This document shows, piece by piece, positions 1-7,933 of a DNA stretch of 64,000 bases (within the stretch, counting starts at the first letter, position 1; each line of letters opens with the position of its first letter). This stretch comes from Pontibacter burrus (GTDB taxonomy: Bacteria; Bacteroidota; Bacteroidia; Cytophagales; Hymenobacteraceae). Location of the stretch: NCBI RefSeq assembly GCF_010686685.1, contig NZ_JAAGWD010000004.1, forward strand, positions 62,001-126,000. The letters are read 5' to 3'. The notes beneath the pieces were generated by a model. That model saw only the letters and a program-made list of their open reading frames with translations, had not been told where the DNA came from and searched no databases. A program made the position numbers and the translations under genes.

Positions 1-1
1 C

Positions 2-496
2 AATAAGAACAACGCCGACCTGTTTATATCCATCCACCTGAACGCAGGACCGCCTACAGCTTTCGGTACCGAAACTTATACTATGGGGTTGCACACATCC
101 AAAGGTAACCTGGATGTTGCCAAGCGCGAAAACTCCGTAATTCTGCACGAAGATAATTATAAAGAGAACTATGGCGGCTTTGATCCTAACTCTCCGCAAA
201 GCCATATCTTATTTACTTTACACCAGAGCGCATACATGGAGAACAGCCTGCGCTTTGCCCAGAAAGTTGAAAACGAGTTTAAAACACGTGCAGGGCGTAC
301 AAGCCGTGGCGTGAAGCAAGCTGGTTTTCTGGTGCTCTGGAAGTCGTATATGCCAAGTGTGCTGATAGAGTGTGGTTTTCTGACCAATGTGAACGAAGAA
401 AAATTTCTTAACGATAAAACGGGGCAATCGTATATGGCTTCAGGTATATATCGGGCTTTCAGAGATTATAAGAAAGAGCTCGAGGCCATGAACTAA
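2..496 (+). CDS. N-acetylmuramoyl-L-alanine amidase, C-terminal part (5' end outside window)
   Basis: The reading frame is open from the left edge, so the gene begins before the window; 164 residues are visible. It belongs to the Amidase_3 family, zinc enzymes that cut the bond between N-acetylmuramic acid and L-alanine in peptidoglycan, normally in the periplasm. Visible signatures are ISIHLNAG, whose His is a zinc ligand, the GTETYT strand, and LIECGFLTN, which carries the catalytic Glu and the typical end of the domain. The protein stops soon after the domain, so no C-terminal SPOR or LysM domain is present. The MlaD-like gene starts 20 bases downstream on the same strand, so the two are probably co-transcribed, an arrangement I recognise from other Bacteroidota. 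The internal ATG at base 83 is not the start. Confidence 0.92.
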   Translation, partial: NKNNADLFISIHLNAGPPTAFGTETYTMGLHTSKGNLDVAKRENSVILHEDNYKENYGGFDPNSPQSHILFTLHQSAYMENSLRFAQKVENEFKTRAGRTSRGVKQAGFLVLWKSYMPSVLIECGFLTNVNEEKFLNDKTGQSYMASGIYRAFRDYKKELEAMN

Positions 497-516
497 CAAG
501 TACCTAACACCCCTTC

Positions 517-1575
517 GTGAAACTGAAAAAAGAAATAAAAGTAGCGCTGCTTGGTATAGTGGCGCTGGTCATTTTATACTTCGGATTTATGTTCCTGAAA
601 GGTTCAGACATATTTTCCGATTCCAGAACCTATTATGTGCTCTATAATAATGTAGATGGTTTAACGGCATCTAACCCTGTTATGCTGAATGGTGTGCAGG
701 TGGGTACGGTGCAGAAGCTGAATCTGCTTACCAAGGAGAAGAACCACATACTTGTAGAGCTGAAAGTAATGGATGACCTGCAGGTCGGCGATTCTACTAT
801 TGCGGCACTTGCCAGTTCCGACCTGCTAGGGAGCAAGGCTATTGTGTTATACCTGGGCAACAGCAGTAAAATGTATAACGGGGGCGAACGCCTGATCCCG
901 TACAGCGAAAAGAGCATAGCCGATATGCTTTCCAGTAAAGCTGTTCCGGTTATTGATAGGGTGGATACCACGCTGGCCCGTGTAAACCGCCTGCTCGACT
1001 CCGAAGCCAAGCAAAATATACAGCTGATACTGGCCAATACACAGGCTACTACCGAAGCACTGAACCAGATGCTGCGAGCTAACCAGCGTGATATCAGTGA
1101 AATTACAGCCAATACCAATGCCCTTATTGCATCGTTGCGCCAGACGCAGCGCCACATAGACCGCATGGCTGTAAACATGGCCGAAATTACTGATACCTTA
1201 AAACGGGCTGAGGTTAATAAACTAATTGATAATGCCAATAAGGCTGTTGTGGAAATGCAGCAAACAGTTGCCAAGCTCAACTCAAATGAGGGCTCAATGG
1301 GCAAGCTGATGAACGACAATGCCCTGTACGAGAATATGGCGCGCTCTACCGAAGCCCTGAACATGCTGTTGCGTGACATACAAGCCTACCCGAAACGCTA
1401 CGTGCAGTTTTCTCTGATTGGCCGAAAGGATAGATATAAAGTAGACGCTACCGGACGTGTAATAACCCTGGAAGAAGTAAAAGATATGCAAGACGAAAAT
1501 CCAGACGAGTTCAGAAGGCCTGTGCCTGATACGTTGAAAGTTCCGCTTAAACCGGATACAACAAAATCTAAATAA
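517..1575 (+). CDS. MlaD/MCE family protein
   Basis: This 352-residue protein starts at GTG. It has one N-terminal membrane helix (about residues 8-27), followed by an MCE/MlaD domain (about 38-115; YYVLYNNVDGL, VMLNGVQVGTV, LLGSKAIVL), then a long helical stretch rich in Asn, Gln and Ala (about 150-270) and a charged, Pro-containing tail. MCE proteins form periplasmic rings or tubes that carry lipids between the inner and outer membranes, working with an ABC transporter (MlaE/MlaF type). No transporter gene is visible here; it may lie elsewhere. The upstream neighbour is a cell-wall amidase 20 bases away. A Rho-independent terminator lies about 24 bases after the stop. Substrate is unknown. 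Confidence 0.88.
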   Translation: MKLKKEIKVALLGIVALVILYFGFMFLKGSDIFSDSRTYYVLYNNVDGLTASNPVMLNGVQVGTVQKLNLLTKEKNHILVELKVMDDLQVGDSTIAALASSDLLGSKAIVLYLGNSSKMYNGGERLIPYSEKSIADMLSSKAVPVIDRVDTTLARVNRLLDSEAKQNIQLILANTQATTEALNQMLRANQRDISEITANTNALIASLRQTQRHIDRMAVNMAEITDTLKRAEVNKLIDNANKAVVEMQQTVAKLNSNEGSMGKLMNDNALYENMARSTEALNMLLRDIQAYPKRYVQFSLIGRKDRYKVDATGRVITLEEVKDMQDENPDEFRRPVPDTLKVPLKPDTTKSK

Positions 1576-1597
1576 GACTATAAAATTGTATATTTGT

Positions 1598-1625
1598 GAA
1601 ATCCGCTTTCTGGGCGGATTTTTCT
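1598..1625 (+). terminator. Rho-independent terminator after the MCE gene
   Basis: AAATCCGC and GCGGATTT form a stem around TTTCTGG, followed by a T run. It closes the amidase-MCE unit. A TATATTTG sequence at 1589-1596 just before it matches the Bacteroidota -7 element and may instead serve the carboxylase gene, but it has no good -33 partner. Confidence 0.75.
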
Positions 1626-1656
1626 TTATAAGTGCCCCAATACAAACCTACCCTCA

Positions 1657-3285
1657 ATGGATATCGAATTCAACAAAAACGAAGACTCCTTAAAGCAACT
1701 TGTATTTCAGCTTAAATCGAAGTTAAAGAAAGTATACCTGGGCGGCGGCGAAAAACGCATTGCCAAAGAGCACGAAAAAGGTAAGTTAACTGCCCGTGAG
1801 CGCATTGATTACCTGATTGATGAAGGCTCGGAATTTCTGGAAGTAGGCGCCTTTGCAGGCGAAGGTATGTACCCTGAAGTTGGTGGTTGCCCGAGCGGTG
1901 GCGTGGTGACAGGAATTGGCTACATTAAAGGTCGCCAGTGCGTGATTGTTGCTAACGATGCCACTGTAAAAGCCGGTGCGTGGTTTCCGATAACTGCCAA
2001 GAAAAACCTGCGCGCACAGGAAATCTCCATTGAAAATAAGCTGCCTATAGTTTACCTGGTAGATAGCGCCGGCGTTTTCCTGCCAATGCAGAACGAGATC
2101 TTCCCGGATAAAGAGCACTTTGGCCGCATGTTCCGCAACAACGCAGTAATGAGTTCGATGGGGATTGTGCAGATTGCTGCTATTATGGGAAGCTGCGTGG
2201 CCGGTGGCGCTTACCTGCCGATCATGAGCGACGAAGCTCTTATAGTGGAGGGTACAGGTTCGGTGTTTTTAGGTGGATCATACTTAGTGAAATCTGCCAT
2301 CGGCGAAACTATAGATAACGAAACGCTGGGCGGAGCTACCACGCATTGCGAAATTTCCGGGGTTACAGACTATAAGTGCAAAGACGATAAAGAAGCGCTG
2401 GACCACATCCGCACTATTTTCGATAAACTGGGTGAGAACCCGAAAGCCGGCTTCAGTAGAGTAGAACCAGCTGCTCCTAAACTGGATGAGCAGGAAATCT
2501 ACGGCATTCTGCCAGCCGACCGCGCGAAGCCTTACGACATGATGGACATCATTCACCGTTTGGTAGATAACTCGGAATTTGAGCCTTACAAAGAACTTTA
2601 TGGCCAGTCGCTGATCTGCGGCCTGGGCCGAATTGATGGCTGGGCTGTGGGTATAGTTGCCAACCAGCGCAAGATCGTGAAAAGCAAAAAAGGCGAAATG
2701 CAGATGGGCGGCGTAATCTACTCCGACTCTGCCGACAAGGCAGCCCGCTTTATCATGAACTGCAACCAAAAGAAAATTCCGCTGGTGTTTCTGCAGGACG
2801 TATCCGGGTTTATGGTTGGTAGCAAGGCCGAACACGGTGGCATTATAAAAGATGGCGCTAAAATGGTAAATGCCATGGCCAACTCGGTAGTGCCTAAATT
2901 CACGATTATAGTTGGTAACAGCTACGGTGCCGGTAACTATGCCATGTGCGGCAAAGCCTACGACCCACGCCTGATTTACTCGTGGCCAACAGCCCAGTTA
3001 GCCGTTATGAGCGGGGCAGCTGCAGCCAAAACTCTACTTCAGATTCAGGTATCGGCGCTAAAAGCCAAAGGCGAAGAAATTACCCCTGAAGCCGAGCAGG
3101 AGCTGCTGGAGCGCATTACCGCAAAGTATAACGAAGAACTGTCACCTTATTACGCGGCGGCTCGTTTATGGGTAGATGGCATCATCGATCCGCTGGAGAC
3201 CCGCAAAGTAATATCCATGGGCATAGAAGCGGCAAACCACGCCCCGATAGAGAAACCATACAACGTGGGTGTGATACAGACGTGA
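1657..3285 (+). CDS. acyl-CoA carboxylase, carboxyltransferase (beta) subunit
   Basis: The 542-residue protein has the two-lobed crotonase fold of biotin-dependent carboxyltransferases. It moves CO2 from carboxybiotin to an acyl-CoA. The N-lobe carries the oxyanion loop GSCVAGGAYLPIMSDE (about residues 178-193) and the C-lobe GNSYGAGNYAMCG (about 421-433). The AGGAYLPIMSDE form and overall length are closest to methylcrotonyl-CoA carboxylase beta subunits, but Bacteroidota propionyl/acyl-CoA carboxylases are similar, so the substrate is not settled. No biotin carboxylase or biotin carrier gene is next to it. Methylmalonyl-CoA mutase and MeaB genes occur 7-18 kb away, which makes a role in propionyl-CoA or branched-chain amino acid breakdown plausible. 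Confidence 0.9.
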   Translation: MDIEFNKNEDSLKQLVFQLKSKLKKVYLGGGEKRIAKEHEKGKLTARERIDYLIDEGSEFLEVGAFAGEGMYPEVGGCPSGGVVTGIGYIKGRQCVIVANDATVKAGAWFPITAKKNLRAQEISIENKLPIVYLVDSAGVFLPMQNEIFPDKEHFGRMFRNNAVMSSMGIVQIAAIMGSCVAGGAYLPIMSDEALIVEGTGSVFLGGSYLVKSAIGETIDNETLGGATTHCEISGVTDYKCKDDKEALDHIRTIFDKLGENPKAGFSRVEPAAPKLDEQEIYGILPADRAKPYDMMDIIHRLVDNSEFEPYKELYGQSLICGLGRIDGWAVGIVANQRKIVKSKKGEMQMGGVIYSDSADKAARFIMNCNQKKIPLVFLQDVSGFMVGSKAEHGGIIKDGAKMVNAMANSVVPKFTIIVGNSYGAGNYAMCGKAYDPRLIYSWPTAQLAVMSGAAAAKTLLQIQVSALKAKGEEITPEAEQELLERITAKYNEELSPYYAAARLWVDGIIDPLETRKVISMGIEAANHAPIEKPYNVGVIQT

Positions 3286-3305
3286 TTTGAGGAAATTAAA
3301 AATTA

Positions 3306-3382
3306 TGAATTAGAAATTAGAAATTGATTTTAGTAGATCGCTACAAACATTTCTAGTTTCTAATTTTGCATTTCTAATTAAT
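3306..3382. repeat. A+T-rich imperfect inverted repeat
   Basis: Runs of ATTAGAAATTAGAAATT on the left face TTTCTAGTTTCTAATTTT on the right, with a further TTTCTAATTA. Together they could fold into a long imperfect hairpin between the carboxylase and SirB1-like genes. It could weaken read-through, but it lacks the G+C-rich stem of a usual terminator. Confidence 0.5.
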
Positions 3383-3389
3383 AGCATTT

Positions 3390-4241
3390 GTGACGAAGAA
3401 GGAAATAAAGGCGCTTATCTCGCTGTTGGATGATTCGGATTATGAGGTAGCGCACCATGTGGAGCAGAAGATAATCTCCTTAGGGGAAGACGCAATTCCG
3501 TTGCTGGAAGAAGAGTGGGGGGAAACACTGAATACAGATCTTCAGAAAAAAATCGAAGACCTGATTCATGATATGCAGTTTAATGCGCTGCTGCACCGCC
3601 TGCAGGAGTGGAAAGAGGAAGGCGCTACCGATCTGCTGAAAGGTATGTGGCTGGTTAACTCTTACATGTACCCTGACGTGGATTTCGCGGCTATTTCCAA
3701 GACAATGGATCAGCTGTATTTTGATGCCTGGACGCACATGAAGGATGAAATGCACCCTTACGACCAGGTGAAATCGCTGAACAATGTGCTTTTCCGGGAG
3801 AAGAAGTTCTCAGCTAATACCAAAAACTTCCATTCGCCGGCCAACTCCATGCTGCACCTGGCCCTGGAAACCAAACGTGGCAACCCGCTAACGCTTTGTG
3901 TTATCTACATGGTTGTGGCGCAACGACTGGGTTTTCCGGTTTATGGCGTGAACCTGCCCAACCTGTTTATCCTTACTTATAAAATGGATGGGGTGCAGTT
4001 TTATATTAACGTCTACAACAAAGGGCTTATCCTTTCCAAAGCCGATATCGACAACTATATCCTGCAGCTCAACCTGAACCCGGTTGATATTTTCTACGAA
4101 CCAACTTCGAACCTGGAGATCGTAAAACGCGCGCTTCGAAACCTGGCCTTCTCCTTCGAAAAAATGAAAGACCTGGAAAAAGCTACCGAAGTTACCAAAC
4201 TGCTCACTGCTATTACGGATGATGATCCGGCGATACAGTAG
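3390..4241 (+). CDS. SirB1/transglutaminase-like family protein
   Basis: The protein has 283 residues and begins at GTG. It has an N-terminal helical part with HEAT-like character (about 1-70), then a transglutaminase-like SirB1 domain (about 90-245). The domain is recognised from PYDQVKSLNNVLF, the segment LALETKRGNPLTLCVIY, and AQRLGFPVYGVNLPNLFIL. Family members are widespread soluble proteins of uncertain biochemical role. The Cys of LTLCVIY sits where the transglutaminase nucleophile would be, but a full Cys-His-Asp triad cannot be confirmed from sequence alone. It is followed after 14 bases by a small secreted protein gene in the same direction. Confidence 0.82.
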   Translation: MTKKEIKALISLLDDSDYEVAHHVEQKIISLGEDAIPLLEEEWGETLNTDLQKKIEDLIHDMQFNALLHRLQEWKEEGATDLLKGMWLVNSYMYPDVDFAAISKTMDQLYFDAWTHMKDEMHPYDQVKSLNNVLFREKKFSANTKNFHSPANSMLHLALETKRGNPLTLCVIYMVVAQRLGFPVYGVNLPNLFILTYKMDGVQFYINVYNKGLILSKADIDNYILQLNLNPVDIFYEPTSNLEIVKRALRNLAFSFEKMKDLEKATEVTKLLTAITDDDPAIQ

Positions 4242-4255
4242 TTATAGTCAACAAA

Positions 4256-4609
4256 ATGAAAATAATCTTCTTAACCATAGTTATGGCTTTGTTCGGATTC
4301 GGTAAATCCCTGGCTCAAACAGCAAAGGAATTCAAGGAACCTCTGAATACAGCGGTTTTCACAACTAAATTTGTAATCGAAGATAAAAAACCAATCACTT
4401 ATGTATCGCATGATGCAGAGGATGGTGCGTGGCAATTTTTCAGCGATGATGAATTTGAAGATTTCGAAAGCGTTGCTAAAATAGTTGGGCTCGGTGAAAT
4501 AATAAAGCTGGATAACTCTGTTCTCGAATTAGCTGATATGCCGGAAGGATTTTATGCCTACAGAGAAGGTGTGAAAGGTAAATGGGTTATTCAGAAGCAT
4601 GAAGAATAG
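4256..4609 (+). CDS. small secreted protein, possibly DUF2185/Imm33-like
   Basis: This 117-residue protein has a signal peptide ending near FGKSLAQ (about residue 21). The mature part contains ITYVSHDAEDGAWQFFSDDE and an acidic patch DDEFEDFE. That resembles the DUF2185 (immunity-protein-like) pattern of a Tyr-containing strand followed by GW.F.S.DE; the match is by eye and weak. Nothing in the context points to a toxin partner. It follows the SirB1-like gene by 14 bases and is probably co-transcribed with it. Function unknown. Confidence 0.7.
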   Translation: MKIIFLTIVMALFGFGKSLAQTAKEFKEPLNTAVFTTKFVIEDKKPITYVSHDAEDGAWQFFSDDEFEDFESVAKIVGLGEIIKLDNSVLELADMPEGFYAYREGVKGKWVIQKHEE

Positions 4610-4689
4610 TAAAGTGCATCTTACAGTGTTTCCTGACAGCTATAGATTGGGGTTCGGCAATACTGCAAGTCTAATTATTTGAATAAAAC

Positions 4690-5322
4690 ATGGCTGAATT
4701 CTGGGAAGAAAGCTTTATTGAGAAGCAGACCATGTGGGGTTTCGAGCCATCGGAATCAGCTATAGTTGCAAATGAGCTCTTCAAAGAGAAGCAACTCAAA
4801 AACATACTGGTTCCGGGGTTTGGTTATGGCAGAAATGCACAGCTGTTCCGTGAGAGCGGGATGGTTGTGACCGGCATCGAAATTTCCCAGACAGCCATTG
4901 ACCTGGCCAGGCAGCATTACGGAGCTGACCTGAAAGTTTACCACGGTTCAGTAACGGATATGCCTTTTGATGATGTGCTGTATGATGGTATTTTCTGTTA
5001 CGCGCTCATCCACCTGCTGAACCAGGATGAAAGAAGGAAACTGGTTAGCGACTGCTACAGCCAGTTAAGTCCGGGCGGGTATATGGTGTTTGTGGCTGTT
5101 TCAACAAAATCTCCGAACTATGGCACAGGCCGGCAACTAAGCAGAAACCGGTTCGAAATTTTTGAAGGTGTGCAGATGTACTTTTATGATGAGGCTGTGG
5201 TGAAACAGGAATTCGGTAACTATACATTGGTTGACTTTAAAGAGATTGAAGAGCCTACGAAGCATATGCCTGGAAAGCCACCACTCAGGTTCTACATGGT
5301 AACCTGTAGAAAAGAAGGATAG
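4690..5322 (+). CDS. class I SAM-dependent methyltransferase
   Basis: This protein of 210 residues has a Rossmann-type methyltransferase fold. Motif I is LVPGFGYGRNA (about 40-50), the acidic end of strand 2 is VTGIEIS (about 59-65), and motif IV-like DGIFCYALIHLL follows. The short length and the N-terminal FWEESFIEKQTMWGFEP resemble TehB/thiopurine-type small-molecule methyltransferases. The substrate cannot be told. It stands 80 bases from the preceding gene and is convergent with the redoxin gene, with a strong bidirectional terminator in between. Confidence 0.85.
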   Translation: MAEFWEESFIEKQTMWGFEPSESAIVANELFKEKQLKNILVPGFGYGRNAQLFRESGMVVTGIEISQTAIDLARQHYGADLKVYHGSVTDMPFDDVLYDGIFCYALIHLLNQDERRKLVSDCYSQLSPGGYMVFVAVSTKSPNYGTGRQLSRNRFEIFEGVQMYFYDEAVVKQEFGNYTLVDFKEIEEPTKHMPGKPPLRFYMVTCRKEG

Positions 5323-5385
5323 CGCACATCACAAAATATGGGTGTTAAACTATAAGTTATAGTTCAACGCGGCCAGAGTCCGCTT

Positions 5386-5418
5386 GTAACACACACTCGC
5401 GGGACGCGAGCGAGGGCA
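5386..5418. repeat. copy of a short G+C-rich dispersed element (CGAGCGGGACGCTCG type)
   Basis: The sequence CACTCGCGGGACGCGAGCG resembles segments at 28531-28557 and 52620-52648. All three lie in gene-free DNA and can fold on themselves. The family is described under findings. Confidence 0.55.
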
Positions 5419-5440
5419 TTGAGAAGCTATAAACTATAAA

Positions 5441-5481
5441 ACAGAAGCCGCTCCTAAACTATAAGAGCGGCTTCTGTTTTT
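5441..5481. terminator. bidirectional Rho-independent terminator
   Basis: A perfect 13-bp stem, ACAGAAGCCGCTC (5441-5453) with GAGCGGCTTCTGT (5465-5477), has an A run on its left and TTTTTG on its right. It sits between the convergent methyltransferase and redoxin genes and can end both transcripts. Confidence 0.9.
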
Positions 5482-5498
5482 GTACTTCAAACTATAGT

Positions 5499-6089
5499 TT
5501 AGTATTTCCTGATCAAACAACCGGTAGCACGTTTATCAGCTACAGTTACGGCGCGATTGGCTAGCACTTCATCGATCACGTTTTTCAGATAGGGGTTTTT
5601 CACGCCGCTGTCTACCTGCGGGTTATCGTCTATAGCGCCTTTGTATTTTAAGATAAAGCTATCGCCGGTATTGTTTAGTACAAAGGCTTCCGGGGTTTTT
5701 GTGGCACCAAAACGGGCGCTTAGTTTTTGTCCATCATCAGCCAGGTACGGGAATCTATAGTTCTTGGCGGCCATTTCTTCCAGGGTTTCGCTACCTTCTC
5801 CCATACCTACGCCGGGGTTAATAAATATAAACTGTACGCCTTTGCTGGCATACGCGCTCGATAAGGTTACCAGGCGGTTCTCGTATAGTTTAGCATACGG
5901 GCAGGTGTTGTTGGTAAAAACCAGCACCACAGTTTTGCTGTTGGCAAAATCACTGAGCGATACCTCGGTGTTGCCTACTCCTTTCAGCGTAAAGTCTGCG
6001 ACCTTATCGCCCAGTTGGTAGCTGCTGCCCTGCGCAAATGCACTTATTGTTAAGAGCATGGCAAAGGCTAAGGTTGCTAATAATTTCAT
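5499..6089 (-). CDS. secreted redoxin/thioredoxin-fold protein
   Basis: The 196-residue protein has a signal peptide (cleavage near AFAQ, residue 20) and an AhpC/TSA-Redoxin domain (about 25-165; GDKVADFTLKGVG, TVVLVFTNNTCPYAK, KTPEAFVLN). Cys63 in TCPYA is the likely active thiol. It lacks the second Cys of a CXXC motif, but Cys191 near the C-terminus (TGCLIRKY) could be a resolving Cys. It acts in the periplasm or on the surface, probably in thiol-disulfide exchange. Its ATG lies one base after the stop of the phosphopantetheinyl transferase gene, so the two are translationally close. Specific partner unknown. Confidence 0.87.
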   Translation of the reverse strand: MKLLATLAFAMLLTISAFAQGSSYQLGDKVADFTLKGVGNTEVSLSDFANSKTVVLVFTNNTCPYAKLYENRLVTLSSAYASKGVQFIFINPGVGMGEGSETLEEMAAKNYRFPYLADDGQKLSARFGATKTPEAFVLNNTGDSFILKYKGAIDDNPQVDSGVKNPYLKNVIDEVLANRAVTVADKRATGCLIRKY

Positions 6090-6090
6090 G

Positions 6091-6741
6091 TTATAGTTTG
6101 TTAGTAGAATAATCGATGCAATAAGTAAGGATATGGTCTTGTATAAGTTCGTGTTGTATCTGATACAATTTAGAGAAATTATCCGTCTCTACACGTCCTA
6201 AAAGCAAATTTTCTGACTCCGGGTGAGGTTGCAGCAGCAGGTTGTCTTTAAATATCAGTTTTCTTTTACTGTACATTTTGTACAATGTTTCTTTGGCGCT
6301 CCAATACAAACAGGTTTTAGCCTCTTCTCCGCAAGTATAGTTCTTCTCATCTTCGCTCAAAAACTTGTTCGCCACACGTAACGCCTTTGGGCTCAGTAAT
6401 TCAACATCTATGCCAACTTCATATTTATCTGAAAGGATAACCGCTGCCAGCCCCGGCGAGTGGCTGATGGAAACATGAAATGGAGCTTGCTCAAACACCG
6501 GGCGGCCATGTTCATTGCGCTGAAGTACAGGTGTTTCTGAGGTAAACTGTTGCAGCAAACTATAGGTCAGCACACGACTGGCTAGCCATTCTATTTGCCT
6601 CCGAGGATGAGCCTGTTCCAGCATCAACTCCGGCGAAATGCCAGCAGGCAGGGCAAGCAAAAGCTCATCTGCGCGTTCTGTAATTGACCACGTTCCAAGT
6701 ATAGTATGTTCGTTTAGCTGGCGAGTGAAAAGTAGGGGCAT
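6091..6741 (-). CDS. 4'-phosphopantetheinyl transferase (Sfp type)
   Basis: The enzyme activates acyl or peptidyl carrier proteins by adding phosphopantetheine from CoA to a Ser. The ACPS motifs are present: HVSISHSPGLAAV, VGIDVELLS with the Mg-binding Asp/Glu, and YWSAKETLYKMYSKRKL. I chose the ATG at 6741 (216 residues; MPLLFTRQLNEH). The frame is open for 64 more codons to 6933, but that part is encoded by a dispersed intergenic repeat and gives a repeat-like peptide (PLEDKQERGFEVCERSSKR), so it is unlikely to be native protein. The redoxin gene follows after one base. No polyketide or peptide synthetase lies nearby, so it probably serves fatty-acid synthesis ACP or distant clusters. Confidence 0.86.
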   Translation of the reverse strand: MPLLFTRQLNEHTILGTWSITERADELLLALPAGISPELMLEQAHPRRQIEWLASRVLTYSLLQQFTSETPVLQRNEHGRPVFEQAPFHVSISHSPGLAAVILSDKYEVGIDVELLSPKALRVANKFLSEDEKNYTCGEEAKTCLYWSAKETLYKMYSKRKLIFKDNLLLQPHPESENLLLGRVETDNFSKLYQIQHELIQDHILTYCIDYSTNKL

Positions 6742-6763
6742 AAGTAGTGTCGCTAAGTAAACT

Positions 6764-6892
6764 GTCCCCTTGAGGGGACTATAGGGGTGTAAAGCCAGTT
6801 TCAAAAGTCCTTTACTAAGTTCAACACCCCTCTTTGAGCTGCGCTCGCAAACTTCGAACCCTCGTTCTTGCTTGTCCTCAAGGGGAGACTTT
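6764..6892. repeat. dispersed repeat with inverted ends upstream of the phosphopantetheinyl transferase gene
   Basis: TCCCCTTGAGGGGACTATAG at the left end and TGTCCTCAAGGGGAGA at the right end are inverted copies bracketing about 125 bp. The right part contains AACACCCCTCTTTGAGCTGC. It belongs to the family of CCCCTT-GGGG mini-elements also seen near 9493, 28239, 28318, 28417, 55732 and 55850. It keeps an open frame joined to the downstream gene. Confidence 0.65.
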
Positions 6893-7003
6893 TCAAAAGT
6901 AGTTGTTTGACTAACTATAAAATAACTTAACAACCCCGCTTTTTGTAGGGCTGCCGGGTAAATCGTAAATTTAGGTAAAAATTAACTTACGCTGATTTCA
7001 CTG

Positions 7004-7933
7004 ATGGCGAGCAAGGTACAAGTACAAAAAATAGCCACCCTAACCGGTCATCGCGATTGTGTTTATAGTTTGGAAAGATCGGGTAGCGAAACCCATTTTT
7101 ATTCTGCTGCCGGCGATGGCATGATCGTGCGCTGGGATTTCAATGACCCGGAGAACGGCGAACTGATCGCCCGTACCGAAAGCTCTGTGTATGCCATCAA
7201 GTACATCCCGGACCGCGACCTGTTGCTTGTTGGCCAGAACAACGAAGGCCTGCACGTGATTGATGTAAAGCAGAAAACCATAGTTAAGTCGGTGCCGCTA
7301 CCGAAGGTACCCATTTTTGATATTGAATATGTAGCGGAACTTAACAAAATATATGTTGGCCTGAAAAACGGAGGCATTGCTATAGTTGCCGCCGATACAT
7401 TTGAGCTGGAAACTATAGTCCGGAAATCGGAGAAAAGTGTGCGCAGCCTGGCTTACAACTATAAAACTAACGAACTGGCAGCCGGCTACAGCGACCATAC
7501 AGTACGCATTTTTGATGCCGTAACTATGGATCTGAAATTTGAGATGCAGAACCACACGAACTCAGTATTTACTATAGTTTATTCCCCGGATGGCGAACTG
7601 TTGTTAACGGGTGGTCGTGATGCACACCTTCGGGTTTGGGAAGCAACGAACAACTATAAAGAGCGTGGTTATGTGATTGCACACATGTATACCATTAACA
7701 ACATCACCTACAGCCCCGATGGCCGCTATTTTGCCACCTGCAGCATGGACAAAAGCATTAAAGTATGGGATGCGGAAACCTTTAAGTTGCTGAAGGTGAT
7801 TGATAAAGTGCGCAATGCCAGCCACGGCACATCGGTGAATAAATTATTTTGGTCGGCTCACAAGAATCAGTTAGTTTCGTGTAGCGATGACCGTACCATT
7901 TCGGTTTGGGATATAAATTTTGATGCATTATGA
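7004..7933 (+). CDS. WD40-repeat beta-propeller protein
   Basis: A protein of 309 residues is made almost wholly of WD40 repeats; I count about seven. The clearest are TGHRDCVYSLE near the start, NHTNSVFTIVYSPDG with GGRDAHLRVWE, YSPDGRYFATCSMDKSIKVWD, and SCSDDRTISVWD near the end. There is no signal peptide, so it is probably a cytoplasmic protein-binding scaffold. The next gene (DivIVA-like) starts inside its last codons (ATGA overlap), so the two are translationally coupled. In Bacteroidota I recognise this WD40-DivIVA-FolB order only loosely. Binding partner unknown. Confidence 0.9.
   Translation: MASKVQVQKIATLTGHRDCVYSLERSGSETHFYSAAGDGMIVRWDFNDPENGELIARTESSVYAIKYIPDRDLLLVGQNNEGLHVIDVKQKTIVKSVPLPKVPIFDIEYVAELNKIYVGLKNGGIAIVAADTFELETIVRKSEKSVRSLAYNYKTNELAAGYSDHTVRIFDAVTMDLKFEMQNHTNSVFTIVYSPDGELLLTGGRDAHLRVWEATNNYKERGYVIAHMYTINNITYSPDGRYFATCSMDKSIKVWDAETFKLLKVIDKVRNASHGTSVNKLFWSAHKNQLVSCSDDRTISVWDINFDAL

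Noticed and set aside
642-1379. Long antisense frame under the MCE gene (also 21441-22049 and 32848-33516)
   Set aside because: Shadow frames caused by codon bias of the sense genes; Ser/Ala/Cys-rich peptides without domains.
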